A stretch of 35,176 bases of DNA. Source: Deltaproteobacteria bacterium. Its GTDB lineage: Bacteria; Desulfobacterota; G020345765. The stretch spans positions 2,241,023 to 2,276,198 of the forward strand of contig CP070770.1 in the NCBI GenBank assembly GCA_020345765.1, given 5' to 3'. The notes beneath the pieces were generated by a model. The model had not been told where the DNA came from, made no database searches, and saw only the letters and a program-made list of their open reading frames with translations. Below are positions 17,015 through 24,380 of this stretch, piece after piece (within the stretch, counting starts at the first letter, position 1; every line of letters starts with the position of its first letter). The translations under genes were made by a program, and so were the position numbers.

Positions 17015-17749
17015 GTGGAGCGTTTAATTAAGGAAAGACTTCCCCGGCATGTTGCCGTAATAATGGACGGTAACGGCCGCTGGGCAGAGAAAAGATCTCT
17101 GAGCCGAATCGAGGGGCATAAGCAGGGAGTCAAGGCGATCCGGGATACCGTGGAAACAGCCCGCAGATTAGGGATAAATGTTCTGACCCTCTATGCCTTC
17201 TCCCGGGAGAACTGGAAGCGGCCCAAGAGAGAGGTGACGGCTCTGATGCGGCTGCTGAAGGAGTATCTTAAGCGTGAACTGCAAGAGATGCTCGATAATG
17301 ATATCCGCTTGGTGGCTATGGGCAACCTCGAAGACCTGCCACCGGATGTCCGGAAAACCTTGAGGGAAACCATCCATAAGACCAGGAGCAGAAACGGGAT
17401 GATCCTTAATCTGGCAGTGAGCTACAGCGGGAGAGCAGAGCTGTTACGGGCGGTGAAGAGGATTTGTCAGGACAATAGCAAGGGAAAGTTGCGGGCTCAG
17501 GAAATCACCAGCGAGGTTTTTTCCCGCTACCTCTTTACCAACGGGCTTCCCGATCCCGACCTGCTTATTCGAACCAGCGGGGAATTCCGGCTCAGTAACT
17601 TCCTGCTTTGGCAAATAGCGTATACGGAGATCTATGTTACCGATGTCCTCTGGCCCGACTTCCGAAAGAAGGATTTTATCAAGGCATTATTGGATTATCA
17701 AAAAAGAGAGAGGAGATTCGGACTAACCCGGAGGCAACTCACGGGTTAG
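17015..17749 (+). CDS. uppS: Isoprenyl transferase (undecaprenyl diphosphate synthase)
   Basis: 244 residues from a GTG start, normal for the cis-prenyltransferase family. It extends farnesyl diphosphate with isopentenyl units to the C55 carrier for cell-wall and polysaccharide synthesis. The catalytic loop is HVAVIMDGNGRWAEKR with D18. FSRENWKRP (62-70) and RTSGEFRLSNFLLWQIAYTE (186-205) complete the active site; the common form of the last is RTSGExRLSNFLLWQ. It starts the operon uppS-dxr-rseP-tsaB, so the MEP enzymes lie on both sides of the tat genes. Confidence 0.96.
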   Translation: MERLIKERLPRHVAVIMDGNGRWAEKRSLSRIEGHKQGVKAIRDTVETARRLGINVLTLYAFSRENWKRPKREVTALMRLLKEYLKRELQEMLDNDIRLVAMGNLEDLPPDVRKTLRETIHKTRSRNGMILNLAVSYSGRAELLRAVKRICQDNSKGKLRAQEITSEVFSRYLFTNGLPDPDLLIRTSGEFRLSNFLLWQIAYTEIYVTDVLWPDFRKKDFIKALLDYQKRERRFGLTRRQLTG

Positions 17750-17772
17750 TGATCACCTTGTAGGTAACTGGG

Positions 17773-18933
17773 GTGAAAAGGATAGCCATCTTAGGCTCAA
17801 CCGGTTCCATCGGGGTAAATACCCTTAAGTTGGTTGAGAGGTTTGCAGGGAGGTTCCTGGTTTCAGCGTTAGCCGCGGGGGAGAATGTTCAATTATTAAA
17901 GGAACAAATCCTTAAGTTTAAGCCGAGGATGGTATCGGTCGTCGACGAGGGTGCCGCCCGGGAGCTCCGGGAAGCTCTTCCCCGTTCTCAGGTAGAGATC
18001 GGCTACGGAGGAGAAGGGGTGAGGGCAGTTGCCACCCTGCCCGAGACCGAACTTGTAGTATCAGCAATTGTGGGGACGGCCGGGCTTGTTCCCACGGTTG
18101 CCGCCATCGAAGCGGGTAAAAATATTGCCCTCGCCAATAAGGAAACCCTGGTTGCTGCCGGCTCTCTGGTTTTGGCGACCGCGAAGCGGAGTGGGGTCAG
18201 GATTGTCCCTATCGATAGTGAACATAGCGCTATCTTTCAGGCACTTCAGGGGCACCGCCGCGAGGACATCCACCGGATTATCCTGACTGCCTCCGGAGGG
18301 CCTTTCCTTGACCGGCCACGGGAACACTTGGAGGAGGTAACTCCCCGAGAGGCTCTCGACCATCCCAATTGGCGAATGGGAGAAAAGATCAGTATCGACT
18401 CGGCTACCTTAATGAATAAGGGGTTAGAGGTGATTGAGGCGAGGTGGCTCTTTGATCTTCTTCCGGATAAGATAAAGGTTGTTATCCATCCCCAATCCAT
18501 TATCCATTCAATGGTGGAATATGTTGATGGTTCGGTGGTTGCCCAGCTAAGCGTTCCGGATATGCAGGGGCCAATCGCCTACGGCCTCGCATATCCGGAG
18601 AGATTAGAGGCAGTCCTGCCCTCGCTGGATTTTTGTGAGATTAAGGAGCTTACTTTCCTACCCACCGATGAACAGAGATTTCCCTCCCTCGGTCTTGCCT
18701 ACCGAGCCCTTGAAAATGGGGGAGCGATGCCGGCAGTTCTGAATGCGGCCAATGAGATTGCGGTGGGTGCATTCCTTAAGGAGAGGATTAAATTCACCGA
18801 TATCCCCAGGGCGACCGAAAAGACAATGGATATGTACCAGAGGCAGACGGCGGGAAGCCTCAGTGATATACTTGAGCTGGATCGCTGGGCCCGGATGAAG
18901 GCTGAGGAGTTGATTGAGCGCGGATTGACATAG
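17773..18933 (+). CDS. dxr: 1-deoxy-D-xylulose 5-phosphate reductoisomerase
   Basis: 386 residues from GTG. It converts DXP to MEP with NADPH, the committed step of the pathway fed by dxs in this window. The NADPH-binding GSTGSIG is at residues 8-14. Other signatures are LANKETLVAAG, the metal- and substrate-binding DSEHSAIFQ, ASGGPFLDR, TLMNKGLEVIEARWLFD and HPQSIIHSMVEY. It starts 23 bases after uppS, without a strong Shine-Dalgarno. It ends seven bases before rseP. Confidence 0.97.
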   Translation: MKRIAILGSTGSIGVNTLKLVERFAGRFLVSALAAGENVQLLKEQILKFKPRMVSVVDEGAARELREALPRSQVEIGYGGEGVRAVATLPETELVVSAIVGTAGLVPTVAAIEAGKNIALANKETLVAAGSLVLATAKRSGVRIVPIDSEHSAIFQALQGHRREDIHRIILTASGGPFLDRPREHLEEVTPREALDHPNWRMGEKISIDSATLMNKGLEVIEARWLFDLLPDKIKVVIHPQSIIHSMVEYVDGSVVAQLSVPDMQGPIAYGLAYPERLEAVLPSLDFCEIKELTFLPTDEQRFPSLGLAYRALENGGAMPAVLNAANEIAVGAFLKERIKFTDIPRATEKTMDMYQRQTAGSLSDILELDRWARMKAEELIERGLT

Positions 18934-18940
18934 GCTAAAA

Positions 18941-20275
18941 ATGACCACCTTTATTTCCTTTATATTCGTCCTCGGTATCTTGATCTTTATTCACGAGCTC
19001 GGCCATTTCCTGCTGGCCAAGAGGATAGGGGTTGAAGTAGAGAAATTCTCCCTCGGCTTTGGCCCCCGGCTGGTTGGCGTCCGCCGGGGGGAGACCGATT
19101 ATGTCATCTCCGCACTTCCCTTGGGGGGATATGTTAAGCTAAGAGGCGAGGATCCCGGAGAAGAGCTTACCAATGATCCCCGGGAACTGAACTCCCGCTC
19201 CATTGGAGAGAGACTGTGGATATTCGGTGCCGGTTCACTGATGAACCTGATTCTGCCTTTTATGCTGATGCCGATCGTCTATTTGATCGGGATCCAGATG
19301 CCATCCTATCTGGATAAGGAACCCCTGATTGGGTGGGTAATGGAGGACTCTCCGGCAGAAAACTCGGGCCTGCGTCCGGGAGATGAGATCATCTCAATCA
19401 ATGGAGAGGGGATAGAAACCTGGGAAGAACTCCGCACCACGATTATGGCAAATCCCGGTCAGGAGTTATTGATTGAATTAAAAAGGGGAAAGCAGGTTAT
19501 CCAAAGGAGCCTTGTCTCCGAGCGGGACCCGGAGAATGGAACCGGAAGTGTTGGGATTGTGCCCCCGATGAGACCGATAATCGGGGAGGTTTCCCCGGGT
19601 TATCCCGCAGAAGAAGCCGGGCTCAGAGAAGGCGATATGATAACCGCAATTGATGGTAGGCAGGTAAGCCACTGGGTCGAGATGTCCCAGATCATCAGGG
19701 GGAATCCGGATAAGGAGCTAAGCTTCCTAATAAGTAGAGGGGAGGGGCAATTTACCGCTGATATCAGGCCAAAATTTAATGAAGAGGCCGGGGTGGGCCT
19801 GATTGGGATCGCGCGATATCAAGAGACGACCCTGAAGAAGTATAAGCCCCTGCCCGCCGTTGTCGAAGGATGCAAGAGGGTCTTTGTTCTGTTTAAGCTT
19901 ACCTTTGTGGTCATCGGTAAGCTATTTACCCTTAACCTCTCGATTAAATCCCTCGGGGGCCCGATAATGATTGCCCAGGTGGCCAGTCAGGCGGCCCGAT
20001 CCGGATTCACGGATCTGCTGGCACTGATGGCCTTCCTCTCCCTGCAATTGGGCATACTAAACCTCCTCCCGATCCCGGTGCTCGATGGGGGGCATCTGCT
20101 CTTCCTGGGAATCGAATCGGTTCTGGGCAGGCCGGTCAGCATCAGGAGGAGAGAGATTGCTCAGCAGATAGGCGTTTTTCTCCTGATATCTCTTATGGCG
20201 GTGGTCTTCTATAACGATATCTTAAGAACCTGGGGAGAGGATATTTCCCGCCTCTTTGATAAGATATTCATGTAG
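18941..20275 (+). CDS. rseP: RIP site-2 zinc metalloprotease RseP
   Basis: 444 residues. The zinc motif HELGH (H18, E19, H22) lies in the first membrane helix. Two tandem PDZ domains span about 125-200 and 205-285, and the second metal-ligand motif is NLLPIPVLDGGH (374-385), with a final membrane helix after it. RseP cuts membrane-spanning regulators such as anti-sigma factors, and clears signal-peptide remnants. No anti-sigma gene is adjacent, so the target is not evident. The dxr-rseP order is widely conserved in bacteria. Confidence 0.95.
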   Translation: MTTFISFIFVLGILIFIHELGHFLLAKRIGVEVEKFSLGFGPRLVGVRRGETDYVISALPLGGYVKLRGEDPGEELTNDPRELNSRSIGERLWIFGAGSLMNLILPFMLMPIVYLIGIQMPSYLDKEPLIGWVMEDSPAENSGLRPGDEIISINGEGIETWEELRTTIMANPGQELLIELKRGKQVIQRSLVSERDPENGTGSVGIVPPMRPIIGEVSPGYPAEEAGLREGDMITAIDGRQVSHWVEMSQIIRGNPDKELSFLISRGEGQFTADIRPKFNEEAGVGLIGIARYQETTLKKYKPLPAVVEGCKRVFVLFKLTFVVIGKLFTLNLSIKSLGGPIMIAQVASQAARSGFTDLLALMAFLSLQLGILNLLPIPVLDGGHLLFLGIESVLGRPVSIRRREIAQQIGVFLLISLMAVVFYNDILRTWGEDISRLFDKIFM

Positions 20276-20286
20276 ATACAGCAGTG

Positions 20287-20976
20287 ATGAAGATCCTAAG
20301 CGTGGATACCTCGACAATGATGGGCAGTATTGCCCTGATCGAGGACGACCGGGTCATATCCGAGTTTTCCCTGAACCTTCCGGATACCCACGGCCAGAGG
20401 CTTTTGCCCATGATCGATCAACTTCTGGGGAGCTCCCATTGCCCGATCGAAGATATCGACGGATTTACCGTTGCTCTGGGTCCCGGCTCCTTTACTGGGC
20501 TGCGGATTGCGCTCAGCTCCGTTAAGGGGTTGGCAATGGCCTCGGGAAAGCCGGTAGTGGGGGTCTCAACCCTGGAGGCCCTGGCCTTAAACCTTCAGTT
20601 TTCCCGATATCTTGTCTGTCCTTTTCTGGATGCCCGAAAGGGGGAGGTTTATACCGCTTTATTCCAGTTCGATCAGGAAGGGAATCTAATTAAGATAATA
20701 GACGAAATGGTGACACCACCGGAGATAATACTTGCTGAGATTAAGCAGACCGCGGTTTTTCTGGGTGACGGAGCAGAAATTTATCGGGATTTGATCAGGG
20801 AAAGGTTGGGCAAAATGGCACTCTTTGCCCCGATGAACCTGCGCTATCCCCGGGCAGTAAATGTGGCCCGGCTGGCACTGCCCCGGCTGAAAAGAGGGGA
20901 GGCAATGGAGATTGACTCCCTTATTCCCACCTATCTCAGACGCTCCGAGGCCGAGCTGAAATTCTCGCCAAAGTAG
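20287..20976 (+). CDS. tsaB: tRNA threonylcarbamoyladenosine biosynthesis protein TsaB
   Basis: 229 residues from ATG 20287; a GTG lies immediately upstream at 20284. It has the ASKHA-fold N-terminus MKILSVDTST and the signature GPGSFTGLRIALSSVKGLA. It lacks the catalytic metal ligands of its paralogue TsaD, as expected. TsaB pairs with TsaD and TsaE to place threonylcarbamoyl on A37 of ANN-decoding tRNAs; both tRNAs in this window (CAT and CGT) decode such codons. It starts 11 bases after rseP and is the last gene of the operon. Confidence 0.93.
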   Translation: MKILSVDTSTMMGSIALIEDDRVISEFSLNLPDTHGQRLLPMIDQLLGSSHCPIEDIDGFTVALGPGSFTGLRIALSSVKGLAMASGKPVVGVSTLEALALNLQFSRYLVCPFLDARKGEVYTALFQFDQEGNLIKIIDEMVTPPEIILAEIKQTAVFLGDGAEIYRDLIRERLGKMALFAPMNLRYPRAVNVARLALPRLKRGEAMEIDSLIPTYLRRSEAELKFSPK

Positions 20977-21032
20977 GTTCCCCGAAAATCCTTCAATCTG
21001 TTTCTATCCACCTTATTCCCCTATTCCCTTAT

Positions 21033-21443
21033 TCAATCCCACACTAATGGCACCCCTCTCCAGTTATGCAACCTTTCATCCTTGGTCAACAGGGGGAATC
21101 CGAGTGCCAGAGCAGTCGCCGCAATAGCACGATCCGGCATGTCAGGCACTTGATCTCGGGGGATCTCGAATCCATGCCGAATTACCTGCTCATCTAATGC
21201 GGCTATCCGGTAGGAGCCATCCGGCCTTAATTGTTCAAGCAGTTGTTCAACCTGGCTTCTTGAAATTGGAGGGGTAGGTCGCTCGCTCAGATACACCATC
21301 TCAAAGAGGCTGATTGCCGGGATATGAACGATCACTTCCCCCCGGTCCGCCTTCTGTAAGGTCTTTTTAGCACCTTCCCCCAAAAGAGGATCTTGCGTTA
21401 GATGCCAGATCAGAGCATTGGTATCGGCTACAAACTGCTCCAT
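21033..21443 (-). CDS. PIN-domain toxin (VapC-like)
   Basis: 136 residues. The PIN nuclease acidic residues are visible: D7 in VADTNALIWHL, E48 in SLFEMVYL, D104 in MPDRAIAATAL and D122 in LLTKDERL. Such toxins cleave RNA, often tRNA or rRNA, when released from the antitoxin. It begins directly after the stop of the AbrB-type antitoxin gene. Its position at the end of the tsaB operon, facing it, suggests insertion as a module. Confidence 0.92.
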   Translation of the reverse strand: MEQFVADTNALIWHLTQDPLLGEGAKKTLQKADRGEVIVHIPAISLFEMVYLSERPTPPISRSQVEQLLEQLRPDGSYRIAALDEQVIRHGFEIPRDQVPDMPDRAIAATALALGFPLLTKDERLHNWRGVPLVWD

Positions 21444-21689
21444 TTACTTGCGGTAGGGGCGAAAGAACTCACTGCGCACCCGCATAATATCCTCCTCGGT
21501 TACCTTGGTCCCATTCCAGAGACCTCCGAGGGCAACAGGTTGAACCAGCGGGATCGGCTCCATAATCACCCGACCATTTTCAGCATGAACCTCTACTTCA
21601 CTATTGAGATTTATTCCTACCTCTCGAAGCAGGCTCAAAGGAAGGGTGATTCCTTGTGAATTGCCAATCTTTTGAATTTTTTTCTTCAT
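21444..21689 (-). CDS. AbrB/MazE-type antitoxin
   Basis: 81 residues. The N-terminal swapped-hairpin motif MKKKIQKIGNSQGITLPLSLLREVGI followed by NSEVEVHAENGRVIMEPI is standard for AbrB/SpoVT DNA-binding antitoxins. The C-terminal tail (VTEEDIMRVRSEFFRPYRK) should wrap the PIN toxin. Start and stop are adjacent to the promoter-operator and the toxin respectively. Conventional VapB partners of PIN toxins often have this fold. Confidence 0.92.
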   Translation of the reverse strand: MKKKIQKIGNSQGITLPLSLLREVGINLNSEVEVHAENGRVIMEPIPLVQPVALGGLWNGTKVTEEDIMRVRSEFFRPYRK

Positions 21690-21694
21690 ATTAT

Positions 21695-21725
21695 ATGTAA
21701 TAACATGTAATTACATCATTGTCAA
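21695..21725 (-). promoter_or_regulatory. Promoter-operator of the AbrB/PIN pair
   Basis: The minus strand has a perfect TTGACA (21725-21720). Downstream lies ATGTAATTACAT (21705-21716), a perfect 12-bp palindrome. A further half-site ATGTAAT (21695-21701) is ten bases away on the same face. The -10 box is ambiguous: TATTAC at 21702-21697 with 17-base spacing. Overlap of palindrome and promoter fits autorepression by the antitoxin. Confidence 0.65.
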
Positions 21726-21760
21726 GTAATATATCATGGAGTTACTGGCTGGATAACAGG

Positions 21761-21795
21761 CAAAAATAAAGGGGCAAGGTAATTCCTAACCCCTT
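21761..21795 (-). terminator. Terminator after the Yip1-like gene and tRNA-Thr
   Basis: On the minus strand AAGGGG (21795-21790) pairs with CCCCTT (21774-21769). A small inner AGG/CCT stem lies in the loop, and TATTTTTG follows. It begins nine bases after the tRNA 3' end. Confidence 0.65.
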
Positions 21796-21803
21796 GATTT
21801 TAC

Positions 21804-21878
21804 TGGAGCCGGCGGGGGGACTTGAACCCCCGACCTGCTGATTACGAATCAGCTGCTCTGCCACTGAGCTACACCGGC
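21804..21878 (-). tRNA. tRNA-Thr (anticodon CGT)
   Basis: A complete 75-base tRNA including encoded CCA. The acceptor stem is GCCGGTG with CGCCGGC, containing one T:G wobble. The D stem is GCTC/GAGC and the anticodon stem is GCTGA/TCAGC around TTCGTAA. The T arm is GGGGG TTCAAGT CCCCC, and the discriminator is T. It reads ACG. Its 5' end lies five bases downstream of the Yip1-like stop codon, so the two are probably cotranscribed. Confidence 0.96.
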
Positions 21879-21883
21879 ATATT

Positions 21884-22606
21884 TCATAAATTCAGGCCTT
21901 CGGGACTAAAGGCTTCGAAAACTGCGGTCCCGACAAAAAGAGCGACTAGGAGTATGATAAAAGCAACAAACAGAAAGAAGATAAATACCGGGAATAAGAT
22001 GGCGAAAACAGCTCTCCCGGTAGAGAAATCATGAACTTTCTTGAATCCAATGACCGTTAAAATCAGACCGTAGATTCCGCTTATCAGGCTGCCAACAAAT
22101 GGAATCGCCTGAAATACATTGGTTGATGCAGAGTAAGTCAACACGCGAAAGGTTGCTTCATAGCCCCCCCGACCACCCAGGATGAGAACACCCAGATGCA
22201 GAATTACCCCCATTATAAAATAATAGATCGAGATCCAGATCGGAGAAAAGAGTATTATTACGAGGGAAAGTATGAGAAAGCTGTCCGGACCACTCGGGAA
22301 AAAGAATGAGCCTTCTTCCAACATCGGCGCCTGGGTGATCATATTTGAAGGGAGACCTAAAATCAAACTGATAATCCCCAGAATGATGGCAAAACCCAGC
22401 GGGGTACCAATCCCACCGCTGATCGGCATTTGGGCAAAGAACTCCTGGGGAGAGAACATTACCTGGACCCAGGTTTGCCAGAGGGAGGAAAAAAATCCGA
22501 TATTTTTTCGGTCCTCCCAAGGGGTTCCTCCGGCCTTCTCGACGGTTTCGGCCGGGAGGAATACCGAAGAAAAAGGTTCCTGTGATTGTGAGTTTTCAGG
22601 GTCCAT
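21884..22606 (-). CDS. Yip1-family integral membrane protein
   Basis: 240 residues. A soluble N-terminal stretch (about 1-65) contains WQTWVQVMFSPQEFFAQMP, a conserved amphipathic lead-in of bacterial Yip1/YIP-like proteins. Five hydrophobic segments follow. The family pattern FRVLTYSASTNVFQAIPFVG, then IYGLILTVIGFKKVHDFSTGRA, is clear. The function of bacterial members is unknown. AAGGAAGG lies upstream of the ATG. It is followed at once by tRNA-Thr. Confidence 0.85.
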   Translation of the reverse strand: MDPENSQSQEPFSSVFLPAETVEKAGGTPWEDRKNIGFFSSLWQTWVQVMFSPQEFFAQMPISGGIGTPLGFAIILGIISLILGLPSNMITQAPMLEEGSFFFPSGPDSFLILSLVIILFSPIWISIYYFIMGVILHLGVLILGGRGGYEATFRVLTYSASTNVFQAIPFVGSLISGIYGLILTVIGFKKVHDFSTGRAVFAILFPVFIFFLFVAFIILLVALFVGTAVFEAFSPEGLNL

Positions 22607-22637
22607 TACATTCCTTCCTTTTAAAAAATCACTTTTA

Positions 22638-22666
22638 ATTATAGTGCCTTATCGGGAAAACTGCAA
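22638..22666 (-). promoter_or_regulatory. Promoter of the Yip1-like gene
   Basis: The minus strand has a perfect TATAAT (22643-22638), 17 bases after TTGCAG (22666-22661), a weak -35 box. It is divergent from the HEAT/HD-GYP promoter. Confidence 0.5.
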
Positions 22667-22701
22667 GTAAATTTCAGTAAAACTTAGCGGGGCCGTTCTG
22701 A

Positions 22702-22729
22702 TTGACAATATCTCCAGCTATGCTAAGAT
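22702..22729 (+). promoter_or_regulatory. Probable promoter of the HEAT/HD-GYP pair
   Basis: TTGACA (22702-22707) is followed after 16 bases by TAAGAT (22724-22729). A perfect TATAAT also occurs at 22750-22755 but has no good -35 box at the right distance. Either could serve the gene at 22785. Confidence 0.5.
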
Positions 22730-22784
22730 TATTAAAATTATACCAGTAGTATAATCCGGTTTCATTGATTCCCGAGTAATAATT

Positions 22785-24380
22785 ATGCCTGAAGATGCGA
22801 AGAAAGCTTCACGTCCGGGCCCTTCCGATCCGAAGATAGCTAAGGGGCTGGAAAATTTCCTCCTGGAGCTAAGCAAAGCGATAAAAGCAGTAGAGTTCTA
22901 CCCGACTCAACATCCTGCCCTGATGACAGTAGTGAAAAGGGTTCATGAGTTATTCAAGATAGCCTCTGCTTCTGTCAGGGGAATAGACCTCTCCATCAGT
23001 CGCCAGGGATTTCAATGGAAACAGAAACCTCTTGCCGAGCGGAATCAGTCTCTTCAGTTTCTGGCCAACAGACTCTTCCTCCGCAGAGTGAGCCGGATAA
23101 AGTTTTCCGACAAAGCTAACCTGGATGAATTCAGGATCCTATTGGTAGCCCTGACCATCAGCCCGGAAGAACTTCTCGGTATGGGGGGGGTAGACAAATT
23201 CCTTCGTAACGGGAAAGTGCTTAACATCGAGATCAGCGAGATCCGCTATGAACTTGTCCGGGAGAAGGTAGATGCGGCTCAGCCGGGGATTGAGTTGAGT
23301 CAGTTGGAAGAGGAAGATCCGTCGAAAGCTCCTCTGGAATCGGGTAAGCAGCTCTTGAGCGACGAAGAGAAATTGTTAGAGCTGCTCGAGCAACTGGAGA
23401 ATGAGGAGGAAGATGACCGGTTCCTGGAGCTTTTAAAGAAAATTGTGGAGTTGGTAGGGAGTCTTACCGAGAGGGGTGAATTCAATGTTCACTGTCAAAT
23501 CTTTCGGGCCCTGATGAGACTGCATCGGGCAATGGGCTACTCCCCGGCACAGAAAAGATATTGTCTGGATGCCCTGCGCAATCTGGGGAACAGAAAAGCC
23601 CTGGATTTTATCTTGAGTTGTCTCGGCCCGGGCGACCCGGTCTTCCGCAACGAATTGCGCGAGAGTCTCCTTACGATCGGAGAGGCAGCGATTAACCCTC
23701 TGATCCTGAGGATTCTTGAAAACAAGGTTCCGGAGAATCAGCGCTACCTGATCGACCTGCTTCACCAGTTCGGGAAAACAGCGGCACCCAGACTGGAAGC
23801 GATGCTTGCTGATGAGAATCCTTCTGTAGTACGTAAGGTGTTATCTTTTCTCGGAGAGATCGGAGCGGAGAACTCGATTGCTCCTCTCGGGGAATTACTC
23901 TACCACAAAAATAGCGGTGTTATAAAAGAGGTGGTGAAGATCCTCTCCCGGCTCAGAAGCGAAGAAGCCCGGGACCATCTTTTCACTGCTCTGTCCCAGG
24001 CCGATCCGGAGATCAAGATCCATATTGCCTCTACCCTGGGAGATGTCAAGGAGAGTTCCGCCGTCCCGGTATTGATGAAATTGGTTAAGAGGAAGGGTAG
24101 GGACCCGCAAACCTTATCCCTGAAGAAAGAGGCCATCAATTCATTGGGTAAGATAGGTTCCCCGGAAGCTTCCCCACTTCTGGCCAGAGTGCTCAAGAGA
24201 AAGATCCCGTTTGTCCGTAGAAGGATGAATGAGCTGCAGGTTGCTGCTGCCCTCAATCTGGGAGAGATCGGCGGAGAAGAGGCCTTTGTCGCCCTGGAAA
24301 GAGGAACCCGTTTCAGGCACAAGGAGCTGAGGGATGCCTGTTGGCAAGGGATAGGCATTATAAATGACAGGTTCGTATAA
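22785..24380 (+). CDS. HEAT-repeat protein with N-terminal module shared with the adjacent HD-GYP protein
   Basis: 531 residues, no signal peptide or membrane helix. Residues about 27-158 form a helical/beta module with VEFYPTQHPAL near the start and GGVDKFLRNGKVLNIEISEI near the end. The same layout occurs in residues 8-140 of the downstream protein. An acidic linker (about 165-210) is followed by about eight HEAT-like repeats to the C-terminus, such as ALDFILSCLGPGDPVFRNEL and AIAPLGELLYHKNSGVIKEV-type helices. HEAT arrays usually act as protein scaffolds. The stop and the next start overlap as TAATG, so the proteins are made together. I infer a scaffold or regulator for the HD-GYP enzyme. 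Confidence 0.85.
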   Translation: MPEDAKKASRPGPSDPKIAKGLENFLLELSKAIKAVEFYPTQHPALMTVVKRVHELFKIASASVRGIDLSISRQGFQWKQKPLAERNQSLQFLANRLFLRRVSRIKFSDKANLDEFRILLVALTISPEELLGMGGVDKFLRNGKVLNIEISEIRYELVREKVDAAQPGIELSQLEEEDPSKAPLESGKQLLSDEEKLLELLEQLENEEEDDRFLELLKKIVELVGSLTERGEFNVHCQIFRALMRLHRAMGYSPAQKRYCLDALRNLGNRKALDFILSCLGPGDPVFRNELRESLLTIGEAAINPLILRILENKVPENQRYLIDLLHQFGKTAAPRLEAMLADENPSVVRKVLSFLGEIGAENSIAPLGELLYHKNSGVIKEVVKILSRLRSEEARDHLFTALSQADPEIKIHIASTLGDVKESSAVPVLMKLVKRKGRDPQTLSLKKEAINSLGKIGSPEASPLLARVLKRKIPFVRRRMNELQVAAALNLGEIGGEEAFVALERGTRFRHKELRDACWQGIGIINDRFV

